A stretch of DNA of 64,000 nt from Prochlorococcus sp. AG-402-N10 (GCA_003216465.1 QCIU01000001.1:62001-126000), one strand, 5' to 3'. Shown: positions 47,983-57,313, numbered from the stretch's first letter. Notes: a model not told the origin generated them from the letters alone. Made by a program: numbers and translations.

Positions 47983-49392
47983 ATGGAAGAAGATAATAAT
48001 CTTGAATTTATTACTCCTTTATCTTCAGATTTGACGACTCGTGGAAAGATAACTATTCAACTTGAAGAATTGCTTATAGCGGGGAATTACGATGAAGCAA
48101 AATTGTTACTTGAACCGTCCCAACCGGTTGATATTGCTGAAGCCATAGGAAGTCTTCCTTTAATACTTCAAGCACTTGCATTTAGGTTGTTAAAAAAGAA
48201 TGAAGCAATTGAGGTTTATGAATATTTAGATCCCATTGTCCAACAAACATTACTTGACAGACTTCGTTCTGGTGAGGTTTTAGAAATAGTCGAAAAAATG
48301 TCTCCGGATGATAGGGTTCAGCTTTTTGATGAATTACCTGCCAAAGTTGTAAGGAAATTTTTATCAGCACTTAGTCCTGGGGAAAGAAAAGTTACAGCTG
48401 AATTGTTAGGGTATGAGCCTGAAACTGCAGGAAGATTAATGACTACTGAATTTATTGACTTAAAAGAGATGCAGACTGCAGAGGAAGCACTATCATTAGT
48501 ACGAAAAAGGGCTCCATTTACAGAAACGATTTATAGTTTATACGTAACGGATAAGGAGAGACATTTAACTGGCATTTTATCATTAAGAGATCTTGTAACT
48601 GCTGACCCCAGCAAGCCTATAGGGGATGTCATGACAAAGGACGTTGTCAATATATCTACAAATACTAACCAAGAGGAGGTTGCTAGAGCAATTCAAAGAT
48701 ATGATTTTTTAGCACTTCCAGTAGTAGATAAAGAAAAAAGATTAGTCGGAATTGTTACTGTTGACGATTTAATTGATGTTATTGAGCAGGAGGCTACAAG
48801 GGATATTTATGCTGCAGGAGCTGTTCAGTCTGGTGATGAAGATGATTATTTTCAAAGTAGTTTATTTACAATTACTCGTAGAAGAATATTATGGCTTTTG
48901 ATTTTGGTTTTAGCTAATGGATTGACCACAAAAGTTATCGCAATGAACGATCAGATTTTAAAAGAAATAGTTTTATTAGCTGCTTTTATTCCATTATTAA
49001 TCGGTACTGGAGGGAATGTTGGCGCACAAAGTTCAACAGTGGTTATTAGAGGTTTAAGTACTCAAAAATTAAAATCTCTGGGGGCAATAAAAGCTGTCAT
49101 AAAGGAATCTATTACAGGAGCTTTACTAGGAGTTTGTATGATGATATTAGTGTTTCCTTTCGCTTGGTGGCAGGGTGAAGGACCTTTAATAGCCTCTGCA
49201 GTAGGCATAAGCTTAATTTCAATAACTACGTTAGCGGCGACTGCAGGTGCTATTCTCCCATTGCTTTTTGATAGGATGGGGTTAGATCCTGCATTAATGT
49301 CTTCTCCATTTATTACGACTGTCACAGATATCGCTGGCGTTTTTATTTATTTAAGCACTGCAAATTGGCTTCTAAATGCTTCAATCCTTTAA
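47983..49392 (+). CDS. mgtE: Magnesium transporter MgtE
   Basis: 469 residues from the ATG at 47983 (MEEDNNLEF, with AAGAG nearby); an in-frame TTG at 47965 would add six residues. An N-terminal superhelical domain (about 25-145) with helices such as ADIAEAIGSLPLILQ (here VDIAEAIGSLPL) is followed by two CBS domains (about 150-270, ETIYSLYVTDKERHLTG and DFLALPVVDKEKRLVGIVT) and a five-helix pore domain (about 300-469) that includes PLLIGTGGNVGAQSSTVVIRG. MgtE is a Mg2+-gated channel. It follows crcB2 by 42 bp. Confidence 0.95.
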   Translation: MEEDNNLEFITPLSSDLTTRGKITIQLEELLIAGNYDEAKLLLEPSQPVDIAEAIGSLPLILQALAFRLLKKNEAIEVYEYLDPIVQQTLLDRLRSGEVLEIVEKMSPDDRVQLFDELPAKVVRKFLSALSPGERKVTAELLGYEPETAGRLMTTEFIDLKEMQTAEEALSLVRKRAPFTETIYSLYVTDKERHLTGILSLRDLVTADPSKPIGDVMTKDVVNISTNTNQEEVARAIQRYDFLALPVVDKEKRLVGIVTVDDLIDVIEQEATRDIYAAGAVQSGDEDDYFQSSLFTITRRRILWLLILVLANGLTTKVIAMNDQILKEIVLLAAFIPLLIGTGGNVGAQSSTVVIRGLSTQKLKSLGAIKAVIKESITGALLGVCMMILVFPFAWWQGEGPLIASAVGISLISITTLAATAGAILPLLFDRMGLDPALMSSPFITTVTDIAGVFIYLSTANWLLNASIL

Positions 49393-49491
49393 AATGAATA
49401 GGTATTTATTCTCATTTTTGTAAAATTGTGGATTTTTTTGTTTAACTTTACATTTCTTAATGGTATTGTTTACAAAACAACATTTACTTTC

Positions 49492-50493
49492 ATGTCACCC
49501 GAAACATTAGTTGAAAATAAATTAGCAACTATTTCATCTTTAAAATCTAGTAATGATGTAGATTTAGTCAGATCTTATTTGAGAGATATTGGTAGAGTTC
49601 CACTGTTATCACATGAACAAGAAATAACTTTAGGTAGGCAAGTTCAAGAGTATATGCAAGTTGAGAGAGCTGAGCTTGAAATTATTGAATTGATTGGGGA
49701 TAAGCCAAGTGTAGAAGACTTAGCTGAGAAATTAAATCTAACCACCTCTCAAATAAAAAAAAGACAAAGAGCTGGTCAAAGAGCTAAAGAAAGAATGGTA
49801 GCAGCTAATCTTAGGCTAGTAGTTAGTGTTGCAAAAAAATATACTAAAAGAAATATGGAACTTCTAGATCTAATACAGGAAGGAACTATTGGACTTGTTA
49901 GGGGGGTAGAGAAATTTGATCCTGCAAGAGGTTATAAATTTTCTACATATGCTTATTGGTGGATTAGACAAGGAATAACTCGTGCAATAGCTGAGAAAAG
50001 TAGAGCAATTAGATTACCAATACACATTACTGAAATGCTTAACAAGTTAAAAAAAGGGCAAAGAGAATTGAGCCAAGAAATGTCAAGGACACCAACAATA
50101 AGTGAATTAGCAAAATATGTTGAGCTTCCTGAGGATGACGTTAAGGATCTAATGTGTAAAGCTGGACAGCCTGTTAGTCTAGAAACAAAAGTTGGAGATG
50201 GTGAAGATACAGTTTTACTTGATTTGCTTGCAGGAGGAGAAGATTTACCGGATGAACAAATTGAGATGGATTGTATGAGAGGAGATTTACACTCACTTCT
50301 TCATCAACTTCCTGATCTTCAGTGTAGGGTTTTGAGAATGAGATACGGAATGGATGGTGATGAACCAATGTCACTTACAGGAATAGGACGTGTATTGGGG
50401 ATTAGCAGAGATAGAGTAAGAAATTTAGAAAGAGATGGTTTAAGGGGTTTGCGCAGACTTAGTGACAATGTAGAAGCTTATTTCGTCTCTTGA
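49492..50493 (+). CDS. Group 2 RNA polymerase sigma factor (RpoD family)
   Basis: 333 residues from the ATG at 49492 (MSPETLVENK); a longer reading from TTG 49426 adds an unlikely hydrophobic start. Region 1.2 (DLVRSYLRDIGRVPLLSHEQ), region 2 (NLRLVVSVAKKYTKRNMELLDL, quoted as NLRLVVSVAKK...LLDLIQEG, and YAYWWIRQGITRAIAE) and region 4.2 (LTGIGRVLGISRDRVRNLE) are intact. The absence of the long region 1.1 and the length make it a group 2 (SigB/C/D-like) factor, not the primary SigA. It ends 16 bp inside the 3' end of the opposite hydrolase gene. Confidence 0.92.
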   Translation: MSPETLVENKLATISSLKSSNDVDLVRSYLRDIGRVPLLSHEQEITLGRQVQEYMQVERAELEIIELIGDKPSVEDLAEKLNLTTSQIKKRQRAGQRAKERMVAANLRLVVSVAKKYTKRNMELLDLIQEGTIGLVRGVEKFDPARGYKFSTYAYWWIRQGITRAIAEKSRAIRLPIHITEMLNKLKKGQRELSQEMSRTPTISELAKYVELPEDDVKDLMCKAGQPVSLETKVGDGEDTVLLDLLAGGEDLPDEQIEMDCMRGDLHSLLHQLPDLQCRVLRMRYGMDGDEPMSLTGIGRVLGISRDRVRNLERDGLRGLRRLSDNVEAYFVS

Positions 50494-51395
50494 ATAAATT
50501 CATAAATTAACTTGTTAGTTTTTTCAGGATTTTCATCATGTGGGCAATGGCCGGCACCTTTTATAACATCAAGCCTCTTAATGTTTTTAAAATTATTTTT
50601 CCAACTTTTTGCTTCATCTAGGGATTCCCATGGATCTTTTTCTCCCCAGATCAATTGTATTGAAACATTAACTTTATTGAAAAGATCCGTTGCGAGATAG
50701 TCATCAAATAAATTAATAAATCCACGAAATGCTTCTTTAGAGTTTTTTCTTAAGGAAGGTGTGTATAAAATTTCTATCAATTCATCATCAATATTTTTTC
50801 CCGAAGGATAAGCTTTTTTGAGTATTTGTCTTATGATTGTAGGATTTGCAGCTCTTGCAAAAAGTGTATTACTTATAAATCTCTGTCTTACTAAAGTTTT
50901 TAATACTGGTCGGAGTAGGTTCATTAAAACATTACTTCTTTTTAATCGTTTATCATCCATTGCTCTTTGTGCACAATCAATCAAAATTACCCCATCGCAT
51001 TTATCTTGGAGAATTTCAGCTGCTTTCAAAGCTACAACTCCACCAATTGAGTTTCCTACTAAAAATACTGGTGATTTTATTACTTCAGAACAAAATGTCG
51101 CTATTTGATCACCCCATAAGTCAAAGGAATATTTAACTGAATTTTCTTTATGAGATTCGTAATCTAATAGAGCGCTAGGCTGACTGCTTTCTCCAAATCC
51201 AAGCAAGTCGATAGAAAAGCAATTAGTGTATTCTCCAAGAAAATCTTGATTATGCCTCCAATGTCTTTTTGATGCCCCGAAACCGTGAATTAATAAAATA
51301 TTTATGTTGTTGTCTTTTGTAGATTGTTTAGATAAAGACCATGAAATATTCCAATTGTTCCAATTCCAATTTTCAGATTTTTTAAGATGCATCAT
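50478..51395 (-). CDS. Alpha/beta hydrolase
   Basis: 305 residues. The oxyanion loop LLIHGFGASKRHWRHNQDFL (about 35-54), the nucleophile elbow FLVGNSIGGVVALKAAE (Ser in GNSIGG), the acid in IQLIWGEKDPWESL and the histidine in IKGAGHCPHDENPEKT form a complete catalytic set. It resembles the esterase/haloalkane-type soluble hydrolases of cyanobacteria with no known substrate. It is divergent from the PfkB kinase gene, and its 3' end overlaps the sigma-factor gene by 16 bp. Confidence 0.88.
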   Translation of the reverse strand: MMHLKKSENWNWNNWNISWSLSKQSTKDNNINILLIHGFGASKRHWRHNQDFLGEYTNCFSIDLLGFGESSQPSALLDYESHKENSVKYSFDLWGDQIATFCSEVIKSPVFLVGNSIGGVVALKAAEILQDKCDGVILIDCAQRAMDDKRLKRSNVLMNLLRPVLKTLVRQRFISNTLFARAANPTIIRQILKKAYPSGKNIDDELIEILYTPSLRKNSKEAFRGFINLFDDYLATDLFNKVNVSIQLIWGEKDPWESLDEAKSWKNNFKNIKRLDVIKGAGHCPHDENPEKTNKLIYEFIQETK

Positions 51396-51480
51396 AGGTA
51401 AATTATTAATTAAACTTTAATTCAAAATAAAATTATTCGTTTTTGATTAATTATTCTTAGTAAAAGAGGGATTTCTATAA

Positions 51481-52479
51481 ATGAAAAAAACTAAGGTTGT
51501 CTGTATTGGAGAGGCTTTAATAGATAGAATCAGGAATAAATCAAATCAAAGATTTACAGATTTTTTGGGTGGTGCACCAGCAAATGTCGCTTGTTCATTG
51601 AAAAAATTAAAAATAGATTCATCATTTATTGGGCGTTTAGGAAATGATGAATTTGGTAAAAGATTTATTAAAAAATTCAATGAGTTAGATATAAATATAG
51701 ATTTTATGCAATTGGATAATAATCTTCCAACTAGGATAGTTATAGTAGACAGAGATAATTCTGGAGATCGATATTTTTCTGGTTTTGATTCAAGCTCACA
51801 AACCGTTTTTGCTGACGAAGCTCTTAATAGCAAGTTATTTGAAAATGATCTTCAAGGTTTAAAAAAACTATTTTTAGAAACAAAATATTTTGTAACTGGA
51901 ACTATCATATTATCTTCCTCAATCTCATTTAAATCTATTAATTTTCTTCTAAGACTTGCTAATAAGTTTGATGTTAAGATAATAATTGATTTGAATTGGA
52001 GACAAGTTTTTTGGGATTATTCAACGTTTTCATGCCAAACTATTCAAAAGGAGAGAATTAATTTAATAAAGAATTTTTTAAACTTTGCTCATATTTTAAA
52101 GTTGGCTAAGGAAGAGGCTATTTTGTTTTTTGGAAATGAAAACCCTTTTCAAATATCAGAAAAACTCTTAAATAAACCTGATGTAATAATTACTGATGGA
52201 GGAAATCCTATTTCATGGTACATAAATAGCATCCAGGGAACTACTGAAGTAATTAATAAATCTAAAATTGTTGATACTACTGGGGCAGGGGATGCTTTTT
52301 TAGCTGGTTTTATTTCAAAATTAATTACTTTTGGTTACCCTTCCACTAAAGCAGAAATTATAAATTGTATAAAATTTGCCAGTGTTTCTGGCTTATTAAC
52401 TTGTTTTGGTGAAGGTGCCATTGATCAACAACCAGATTATGAAAAAGTTAATCAATTCTTAGGATCCCAAATTTTATAA
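51481..52479 (+). CDS. PfkB-family sugar kinase (fructokinase-like)
   Basis: 332 residues. The N-terminal VVCIGEALIDRIRNKSNQR with FLGGAPANVACSLKKLKID (about 28-48) and the C-terminal DTTGAGDAFLAGFISKL (with the catalytic Asp) are the two PfkB signatures. Cyanobacterial homologues are annotated fructokinases, consistent with the sugar-site pattern, but other ribokinase-type substrates cannot be excluded. The start is ATG after a clear GAGG site at 51467-51470. The stop lies 28 bp inside the tsaE 3' end on the other strand. Confidence 0.88.
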   Translation: MKKTKVVCIGEALIDRIRNKSNQRFTDFLGGAPANVACSLKKLKIDSSFIGRLGNDEFGKRFIKKFNELDINIDFMQLDNNLPTRIVIVDRDNSGDRYFSGFDSSSQTVFADEALNSKLFENDLQGLKKLFLETKYFVTGTIILSSSISFKSINFLLRLANKFDVKIIIDLNWRQVFWDYSTFSCQTIQKERINLIKNFLNFAHILKLAKEEAILFFGNENPFQISEKLLNKPDVIITDGGNPISWYINSIQGTTEVINKSKIVDTTGAGDAFLAGFISKLITFGYPSTKAEIINCIKFASVSGLLTCFGEGAIDQQPDYEKVNQFLGSQIL

Positions 52480-52874
52480 ATCCTCCCAGACTTTTCAGCG
52501 TAACTTATTTCTATTTTCCAGAATTTTTCAATAATTGGCTCTATAAATTGTGGCCATTCAATTACTAAAATCGCTTTATTTTGGCTAGCTTCTTCTTCTT
52601 CAGCTAAAAAGAATTCTTTTGCCATCAAACTATTTTCTATTCTGTATAAATCCAGGTGAATCAGAGGAATTGTTCCGGAATAATAATGATGTGATAAAGC
52701 GAATGTTGGACTTGTAATATCTTCTGAAATAGAAAGTCCTTTAGCTATGCCTTGGATGAATGAAGTTTTCCCTGCTCCAATAGGTCCTTTTAATAGAACA
52801 ATTGATTGTGAATCTAATCCTTTCGCAAACTTTCTTCCCAATTTAATAGTTTCTGACAAATTCCCAACAAACAC
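52452..52874 (-). CDS. tsaE: tRNA threonylcarbamoyladenosine biosynthesis protein TsaE
   Basis: 140 residues, TsaE (YjeE) size. The P-loop LLKGPIGAGKTSFIQGIAKG is at about 27-46, and DITSPTFALSHHY, IPLIHLDLYRIE and ILVIEWPQFIEPII are the family signatures. It is the ATPase that activates TsaB-TsaD in making t6A37 in ANN-decoding tRNAs. The start is GTG at 52874; a stop codon six codons upstream rules out a longer N-terminus. It overlaps the PfkB gene by 28 bp and is divergent from ahcY. Confidence 0.93.
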   Translation of the reverse strand: MFVGNLSETIKLGRKFAKGLDSQSIVLLKGPIGAGKTSFIQGIAKGLSISEDITSPTFALSHHYYSGTIPLIHLDLYRIENSLMAKEFFLAEEEEASQNKAILVIEWPQFIEPIIEKFWKIEISYAEKSGRIYKIWDPKN

Positions 52875-52893
52875 AAAATTATATGAAAATCAT

Positions 52894-52911
52894 TTATAGT
52901 TTAAACTATAA
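52894..52911. promoter_or_regulatory. Perfect 18-bp palindrome between tsaE and ahcY
   Basis: TTATAGTTTAAACTATAA is fully self-complementary, with its centre in the 51-bp intergenic gap between the two divergent genes. It contains TATAG/CTATA elements and overlaps where the -10 boxes of both promoters would have to lie. It could be an operator for a dimeric regulator or a structural element. No known consensus is recognised. Confidence 0.45.
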
Positions 52912-52925
52912 GATATTTTTTAGAA

Positions 52926-54344
52926 ATGGTTATTGCTAACTCGCTTAAAACGTCTATACCAAACTACGTAATTGCAGATATTGCTTTATCTGAATTTGGT
53001 TGTAAAGAAATAAGGATTGCTGAAACTGAAATGCCTGGATTAATGGCACTCAGAGAAAAGTATTATTCTGATAAGCCACTAAAGGGAGCAAAAATAGCGG
53101 GTAGTCTGCATATGACTATACAAACTGCTGTTTTAATTGAAACTCTAGTGGATCTGGGCGCTGAAGTTAAATGGGCTTCTTGCAATATTTTCTCAACCCA
53201 AGATCATGCAGCAGCAGCTATAGCTGAGAAAGGGATATCTGTTTATGCAAAAAAAGGTGAGAACTTAGATGAATACTGGCAATATACTCACTATATTCTA
53301 GATTGGGGTGTAGATTCCCCCAATATGATTCTTGATGATGGAGGAGATGCAACGGGTTTACTGATTCTTGGTAGTAAGGCAGAAAATGATTTGTCTGTCT
53401 TAGATAATCCAAGCAACGAAGAGGAAATCGCGTTATTCAATTCTATTAAAGCTAAATTGCAAGACGATAAAAGTTTCTACTCTCGTATTAAGAGTAATAT
53501 AATTGGTGTTACTGAAGAGACTACAACAGGGGTCGCAAGACTTTATCAATTGCAAAAACAAAATGCTTTACCCTTTCCTGCAATTAATGTTAATGACTCA
53601 GTTACTAAGAGTAAATTCGATAATTTGTATGGTTGCAGAGAGTCTTTAGTCGATAGTATTAAGCGTGCAACTGATGTAATGATTGCCGGAAAAGTTGCTT
53701 TAGTTATGGGATTTGGAGATGTAGGTAAAGGGTCTGCACAATCTCTCAGAGGACTTGGTGCAATAGTAAAAGTTGCTGAAGTTGATCCAATTTGTGCTCT
53801 TCAAGCAGCCATGGAAGGCTTTAGCGTCGTTACACTTGAAGAAGTTGTTAAAGACATAGATATCTTTGTTACCGCTACTGGTAATTTTCAGGTGATAACC
53901 CACGATAACCTAATCAAAATGAAAGATGAGGCTATAGTCTGCAATATTGGTCATTTTGACAACGAAATTGATGTTGCTTCATTGAAAGATTATGAATGGG
54001 AAAATATAAAACCTCAAGTTGATCATATTACTTTGCCAAGTGGGAATAAGATTATTCTTTTAGCAGAAGGCAGACTTGTTAATTTAGGTTGTGCAACAGG
54101 CCATCCAAGTTTTGTTATGAGTAATTCTTTTACTAATCAGGTTTTAGCTCAAATCGAACTTTTTAATAAGTCAGAAGAATATTCCAAAGAGGTTTATGTC
54201 TTACCAAAACATTTAGATGAAATGGTAGCGAGGTTACATCTCGATAAAATTGGGGCTAAATTAACAAAATTAACCAAAGAACAGGCTGATTATATTAATG
54301 TCTCTGTTGAAGGACCCTATAAACCAGAATTATATAGATACTAA
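52926..54344 (+). CDS. ahcY: S-adenosylhomocysteine hydrolase
   Basis: 472 residues. NAD-binding [18 protein letters not shown] and the PxT-like active-site segments [33 protein letters not shown] and [18 protein letters not shown] are present, as are [20 protein letters not shown] and the C-terminal PDHYRY-like tail (here PYKPELYRY). The block at about 153-190 ([20 protein letters not shown]) is the usual insertion. It splits SAH into adenosine and homocysteine, regenerating the methyl cycle. The DedA gene starts 2 bp downstream of the stop. Confidence 0.97.
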   Translation: MVIANSLKTSIPNYVIADIALSEFGCKEIRIAETEMPGLMALREKYYSDKPLKGAKIAGSLHMTIQTAVLIETLVDLGAEVKWASCNIFSTQDHAAAAIAEKGISVYAKKGENLDEYWQYTHYILDWGVDSPNMILDDGGDATGLLILGSKAENDLSVLDNPSNEEEIALFNSIKAKLQDDKSFYSRIKSNIIGVTEETTTGVARLYQLQKQNALPFPAINVNDSVTKSKFDNLYGCRESLVDSIKRATDVMIAGKVALVMGFGDVGKGSAQSLRGLGAIVKVAEVDPICALQAAMEGFSVVTLEEVVKDIDIFVTATGNFQVITHDNLIKMKDEAIVCNIGHFDNEIDVASLKDYEWENIKPQVDHITLPSGNKIILLAEGRLVNLGCATGHPSFVMSNSFTNQVLAQIELFNKSEEYSKEVYVLPKHLDEMVARLHLDKIGAKLTKLTKEQADYINVSVEGPYKPELYRY

Positions 54345-54346
54345 GT

Positions 54347-55003
54347 TTGAGTTTAATTTTTATAAATATACTCACTTCAATTCCTGAATATATAAGTAAG
54401 GCTGTTGAAACAAACTCAATAATTGCTTACCTCACAATCTGTTTGGCAATGTTCTTGGAGAATATTATTCCTCCAATTCCATCAGAAATAATTATGCCTT
54501 TGGGTGGTTTTTTCGTTTTTCAACAAAAACTTAATTTCTATATTCTGATATTTTGCGGCTTATTAGGCACAATTGCAGGATCTCTACCTTGGTATTATCT
54601 CGGGAGATTAGTGAATGAAAAAAGACTTTCAAACTTTTTAGATAAAAGGGGAAAATATGTAGGAATAACATCTACTGATCTTGCTAAAAGCAAACTTTGG
54701 TTTGATAAGTATGGAGTTTCATTAGTGTTCTGGGGCAGACTAATCCCTGGTATAAGAACATTGATTTCAGTTCCTGCAGGTATGGAACTCATGCCATTGA
54801 GAAAATTTTTAATTTGGACTTCTTTGGGAAGCCTAATATGGGTGGGAATTTTGACATATGCTGGATATGTTTTTGGAGAAAATTATCCAATTATTCAAAC
54901 TTATCTGGATCAAATAAAATATATTCTTAAACCTATTTTAATTCTGATAATCGCCTATTTTTTAATGAAGTTTTTTTTCAGGTTTTATAAAAAACTTCAT
55001 TAA
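54347..55003 (+). CDS. DedA-family membrane protein
   Basis: 218 residues, TTG start at 54347, 2 bp after the ahcY stop. Four to five membrane helices, and the DedA signatures FLENIIPPIPSEIIMPLGGFF (about 35-55, quoted as FLENIIPPIPSE) and FWGRLIPGIRTLISVPAGM (about 128-146). The family handles undecaprenyl phosphate or phosphatidylglycerol-type lipid transbilayer movement and membrane homeostasis. The function of this member is not known. The stop overlaps the ssb stop by 4 bp, so transcription is convergent. Confidence 0.9.
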   Translation: MSLIFINILTSIPEYISKAVETNSIIAYLTICLAMFLENIIPPIPSEIIMPLGGFFVFQQKLNFYILIFCGLLGTIAGSLPWYYLGRLVNEKRLSNFLDKRGKYVGITSTDLAKSKLWFDKYGVSLVFWGRLIPGIRTLISVPAGMELMPLRKFLIWTSLGSLIWVGILTYAGYVFGENYPIIQTYLDQIKYILKPILILIIAYFLMKFFFRFYKKLH

Positions 55004-55371
55004 AAAGGAATCTCGCTTGAGTTACTATTATTAGAATATTGATTATTTTCACTATCTTTTTTAGAACTTAATAGATTTAACCTATCAACCCTCACTACTG
55101 GTTTAAATCTATCCTCACCTGTATTTTTATCTTTCCAACTATCAATTTTAAAGCTTCCTGTAATTCCTATTAAAGATCCTTTTTTTACATAGTCTGCAGC
55201 TATTTGTGCTTGTTTGCCCCAAATTTCTAAGTTAAACCAGTCAGGTTCTTCATCTCTACTCCTTCTATTTACCGCGAGAGTAAAATTGGCTACTATAGTT
55301 CCTGATTCAAAATATCTAACGTCTGGTTCTCTTCCTGCCCTGCCAACTAGATTAATAGTGTTAATTTGCAT
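55000..55371 (-). CDS. ssb: Single-stranded DNA-binding protein
   Basis: 123 residues, shorter than the roughly 150-180 of most SSBs. The OB fold has MQINTINLVGRAGREPDVRYFESG and FTLAVNRRSRDEEPDWFNLEIWGKQAQIAADYVKKGSLIGITGS (quoted in pieces as FTLAVNRRSRDEEP and NLEIWGKQAQIAADY). The C-terminal linker is a short low-complexity segment NNQYSNNSNSS that ends SSEIPF, a weak acidic tip compared with the canonical DDDIPF. It protects ssDNA and recruits repair and replication proteins through that tip. It is convergent with the DedA gene and divergent from mreB. Confidence 0.94.
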   Translation of the reverse strand: MQINTINLVGRAGREPDVRYFESGTIVANFTLAVNRRSRDEEPDWFNLEIWGKQAQIAADYVKKGSLIGITGSFKIDSWKDKNTGEDRFKPVVRVDRLNLLSSKKDSENNQYSNNSNSSEIPF

Positions 55372-55506
55372 AGTGAATTTTTTATTAAATACTAATCAAT
55401 TTTTTCTATTTTGCTCAAAGTTTTGCAAGCTATTCGTAACCAAATCAAATAATTTTGAGAGGTATATAGAAAATGGTTATATCATGCACTTAAAAGAATT
55501 CTTATT

Positions 55507-56559
55507 GTGATTTTTAACAGATTTAAATTCAGTAGAGACATTGGTATTGATTTAGGTACTGCCAACACTCTTATTCACGTATCAGGCAAAGGGGTAGTTT
55601 TGCAAGAACCTTCAGTAGTTGCAATGGATCTGGAAGAGGGAGTTCCTATGGCAGTTGGTGAAGAAGCAAAATTGATGCTAGGAAGAACACCTGGTAATAT
55701 CAGAGCTGTTAGGCCACTGAGAGATGGAGTAATTGCAGATTTTGATGCGGCAGAACAAATGATAAAAACTTTTATACAAAAATGTAATGAGGGGAGAGGT
55801 CTTTTAGCTCCCAGAATAGTTATTGGTATTCCGAGTGGTGTCACTAGTGTAGAACGCAGAGCAGTAAGAGAAGCTGGCTTAGCAGGTGCTAGGGAGGTGC
55901 ATTTGATTGATGAACCTGTAGCTGCTGCGATAGGGGCTTCTTTGCCAGTAACTGAGCCAATTGGCACTATGATAGTTGATATTGGTGGTGGAACTACAGA
56001 AGTAGCAGTTTTAAGTCTTGGTGGAACGGTCTTAAGTGAATCTGTTCGAATAGCAGGGGATGAAATTAATGAATCAATAGCAATCTACCTTAAAAAAGTT
56101 CATAATTTAGTCGTCGGTGAGAGAACTGCGGAAGATATAAAAATAAAAATAGGATCAGCATTTCCAGATGATGATTTTGATACTACATCTATAGAAGTAA
56201 GAGGCTTACACCTTTTATCTGGTTTGCCAAGATCAATCACCTTAACCTCTGGAGAAATAAGAGAGGCTATGGCTGATCCTCTCAATAAAATTGTTGAGGC
56301 AGTTAAAAGAACCTTAGAACGAACTCCACCTGAATTAGCTGCAGATATAGTTGATAGAGGAATTATGCTTGCAGGAGGAGGTGCCCTCGTAAGAGGTATC
56401 AGTGATTTAGTTAGCCATGAAACTGGAATTTTTACGCACATAGCAGAAAATCCATTACTGTGCGTTGTTAATGGCTGTGGAGAAGTATTGGATGATTTTA
56501 AAAAACTTAAAAGAGTTGTTGATACGCCTGATTTTATAAGAAATGCAATTAGAGATTAA
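55507..56559 (+). CDS. mreB: Rod-shape-determining actin-like protein MreB
   Basis: 350 residues. The GTG start gives [20 protein letters not shown] near the N-terminus, with actin-family phosphate motifs [11 protein letters not shown], the connect segment [16 protein letters not shown] (seen as [13 protein letters not shown]), [14 protein letters not shown] and [12 protein letters not shown]. MreB filaments guide wall synthesis under the plasma membrane. mreC follows 4 bp downstream and mreD at the next codon, forming the mreBCD operon. A short AUG ORF (55484-55510) overlaps the start codon (see findings). Confidence 0.97.
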   Translation: MIFNRFKFSRDIGIDLGTANTLIHVSGKGVVLQEPSVVAMDLEEGVPMAVGEEAKLMLGRTPGNIRAVRPLRDGVIADFDAAEQMIKTFIQKCNEGRGLLAPRIVIGIPSGVTSVERRAVREAGLAGAREVHLIDEPVAAAIGASLPVTEPIGTMIVDIGGGTTEVAVLSLGGTVLSESVRIAGDEINESIAIYLKKVHNLVVGERTAEDIKIKIGSAFPDDDFDTTSIEVRGLHLLSGLPRSITLTSGEIREAMADPLNKIVEAVKRTLERTPPELAADIVDRGIMLAGGGALVRGISDLVSHETGIFTHIAENPLLCVVNGCGEVLDDFKKLKRVVDTPDFIRNAIRD

Positions 56560-56563
56560 TTGA

Positions 56564-57313
56564 ATGTTAGATATCCGGCGAGTATCAACTAACCGTTGGT
56601 GGCACAAAAAGAAAAATTGGGTTTTATTTATATTTTTATTATTTTTGTTTTTTGTGAGGATATCAAAAGGTGCAGTATATAAAGATTTTTATTATTTAAT
56701 TTCCAAACCTTTTTGGCCAGGTCAATTCCAAAGAGAAGTTTTAACTAAAAGTGTTGAACAAGAGATTTTGATCAAGTTAAAACAGATTGAACAAGATAAT
56801 AAAAGATTACGCGAAATTTTATCTCTTCAAAGATTATCTGACTCTGAAAGCATTTCAGCAAGCGTAATTTCAAGAAAAACAGGTAGTTGGTGGAGACAAA
56901 TTATCTTAAATAAAGGTACCAGCGCTGGAGTTGATGTTGGGAGTTTTGTTGTTGGGCCAGGAGGTTTATTAGGAAGAGTGAATAGTACTTCTTTATTTAC
57001 TTCATCAGTAAAATTATTAACATCACCTGATAGTAAAATTGGCGTTTGGATTGAAAGAGTTCAGACTCATGGATTATTAGTAGGCTCGGGAAATGACTAT
57101 CCCAAAGTAATTTTTTATAACAAGGATGTGGATATCAAGGTTGGAGACTTTGTCTTAACTTCTCCAGCTAGCACATTATTACCTCCAAATATTGCAGTAG
57201 GTATTATTCAATCTATTGATGAAGAATTACAATCAAAAAAAACCGCAAATATAATGCTTTTAGGTAAACCCCAGGCAATAGATTGGGTACAAATCATAAA
57301 GGTTGAAATTTAA
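56564..57313 (+). CDS. mreC: Cell-shape-determining protein MreC
   Basis: 249 residues. A membrane anchor (about 21-38) follows the basic N-terminus, then a coiled coil (EQEILIKLKQIEQDNKRLREIL, quoted as EQEILIKLKQIEQDNKRL) and two beta-barrel lobes with VGSFVVGPGGLLGRV, IGVWIERVQTHGLLVGSG and VGDFVLTSPASTLLPPN. MreC links MreB to penicillin-binding proteins in the periplasm. The start is 4 bp after mreB, the stop directly adjacent to the mreD start, so translation is coupled. Confidence 0.92.
   Translation: MLDIRRVSTNRWWHKKKNWVLFIFLLFLFFVRISKGAVYKDFYYLISKPFWPGQFQREVLTKSVEQEILIKLKQIEQDNKRLREILSLQRLSDSESISASVISRKTGSWWRQIILNKGTSAGVDVGSFVVGPGGLLGRVNSTSLFTSSVKLLTSPDSKIGVWIERVQTHGLLVGSGNDYPKVIFYNKDVDIKVGDFVLTSPASTLLPPNIAVGIIQSIDEELQSKKTANIMLLGKPQAIDWVQIIKVEI

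Noticed and set aside
49426-49491. TTG start and hydrophobic extension of the sigma factor gene
   Set aside because: The first 22 residues would be hydrophobic and unlike any sigma-factor N-terminus; ATG at 49492 is better.
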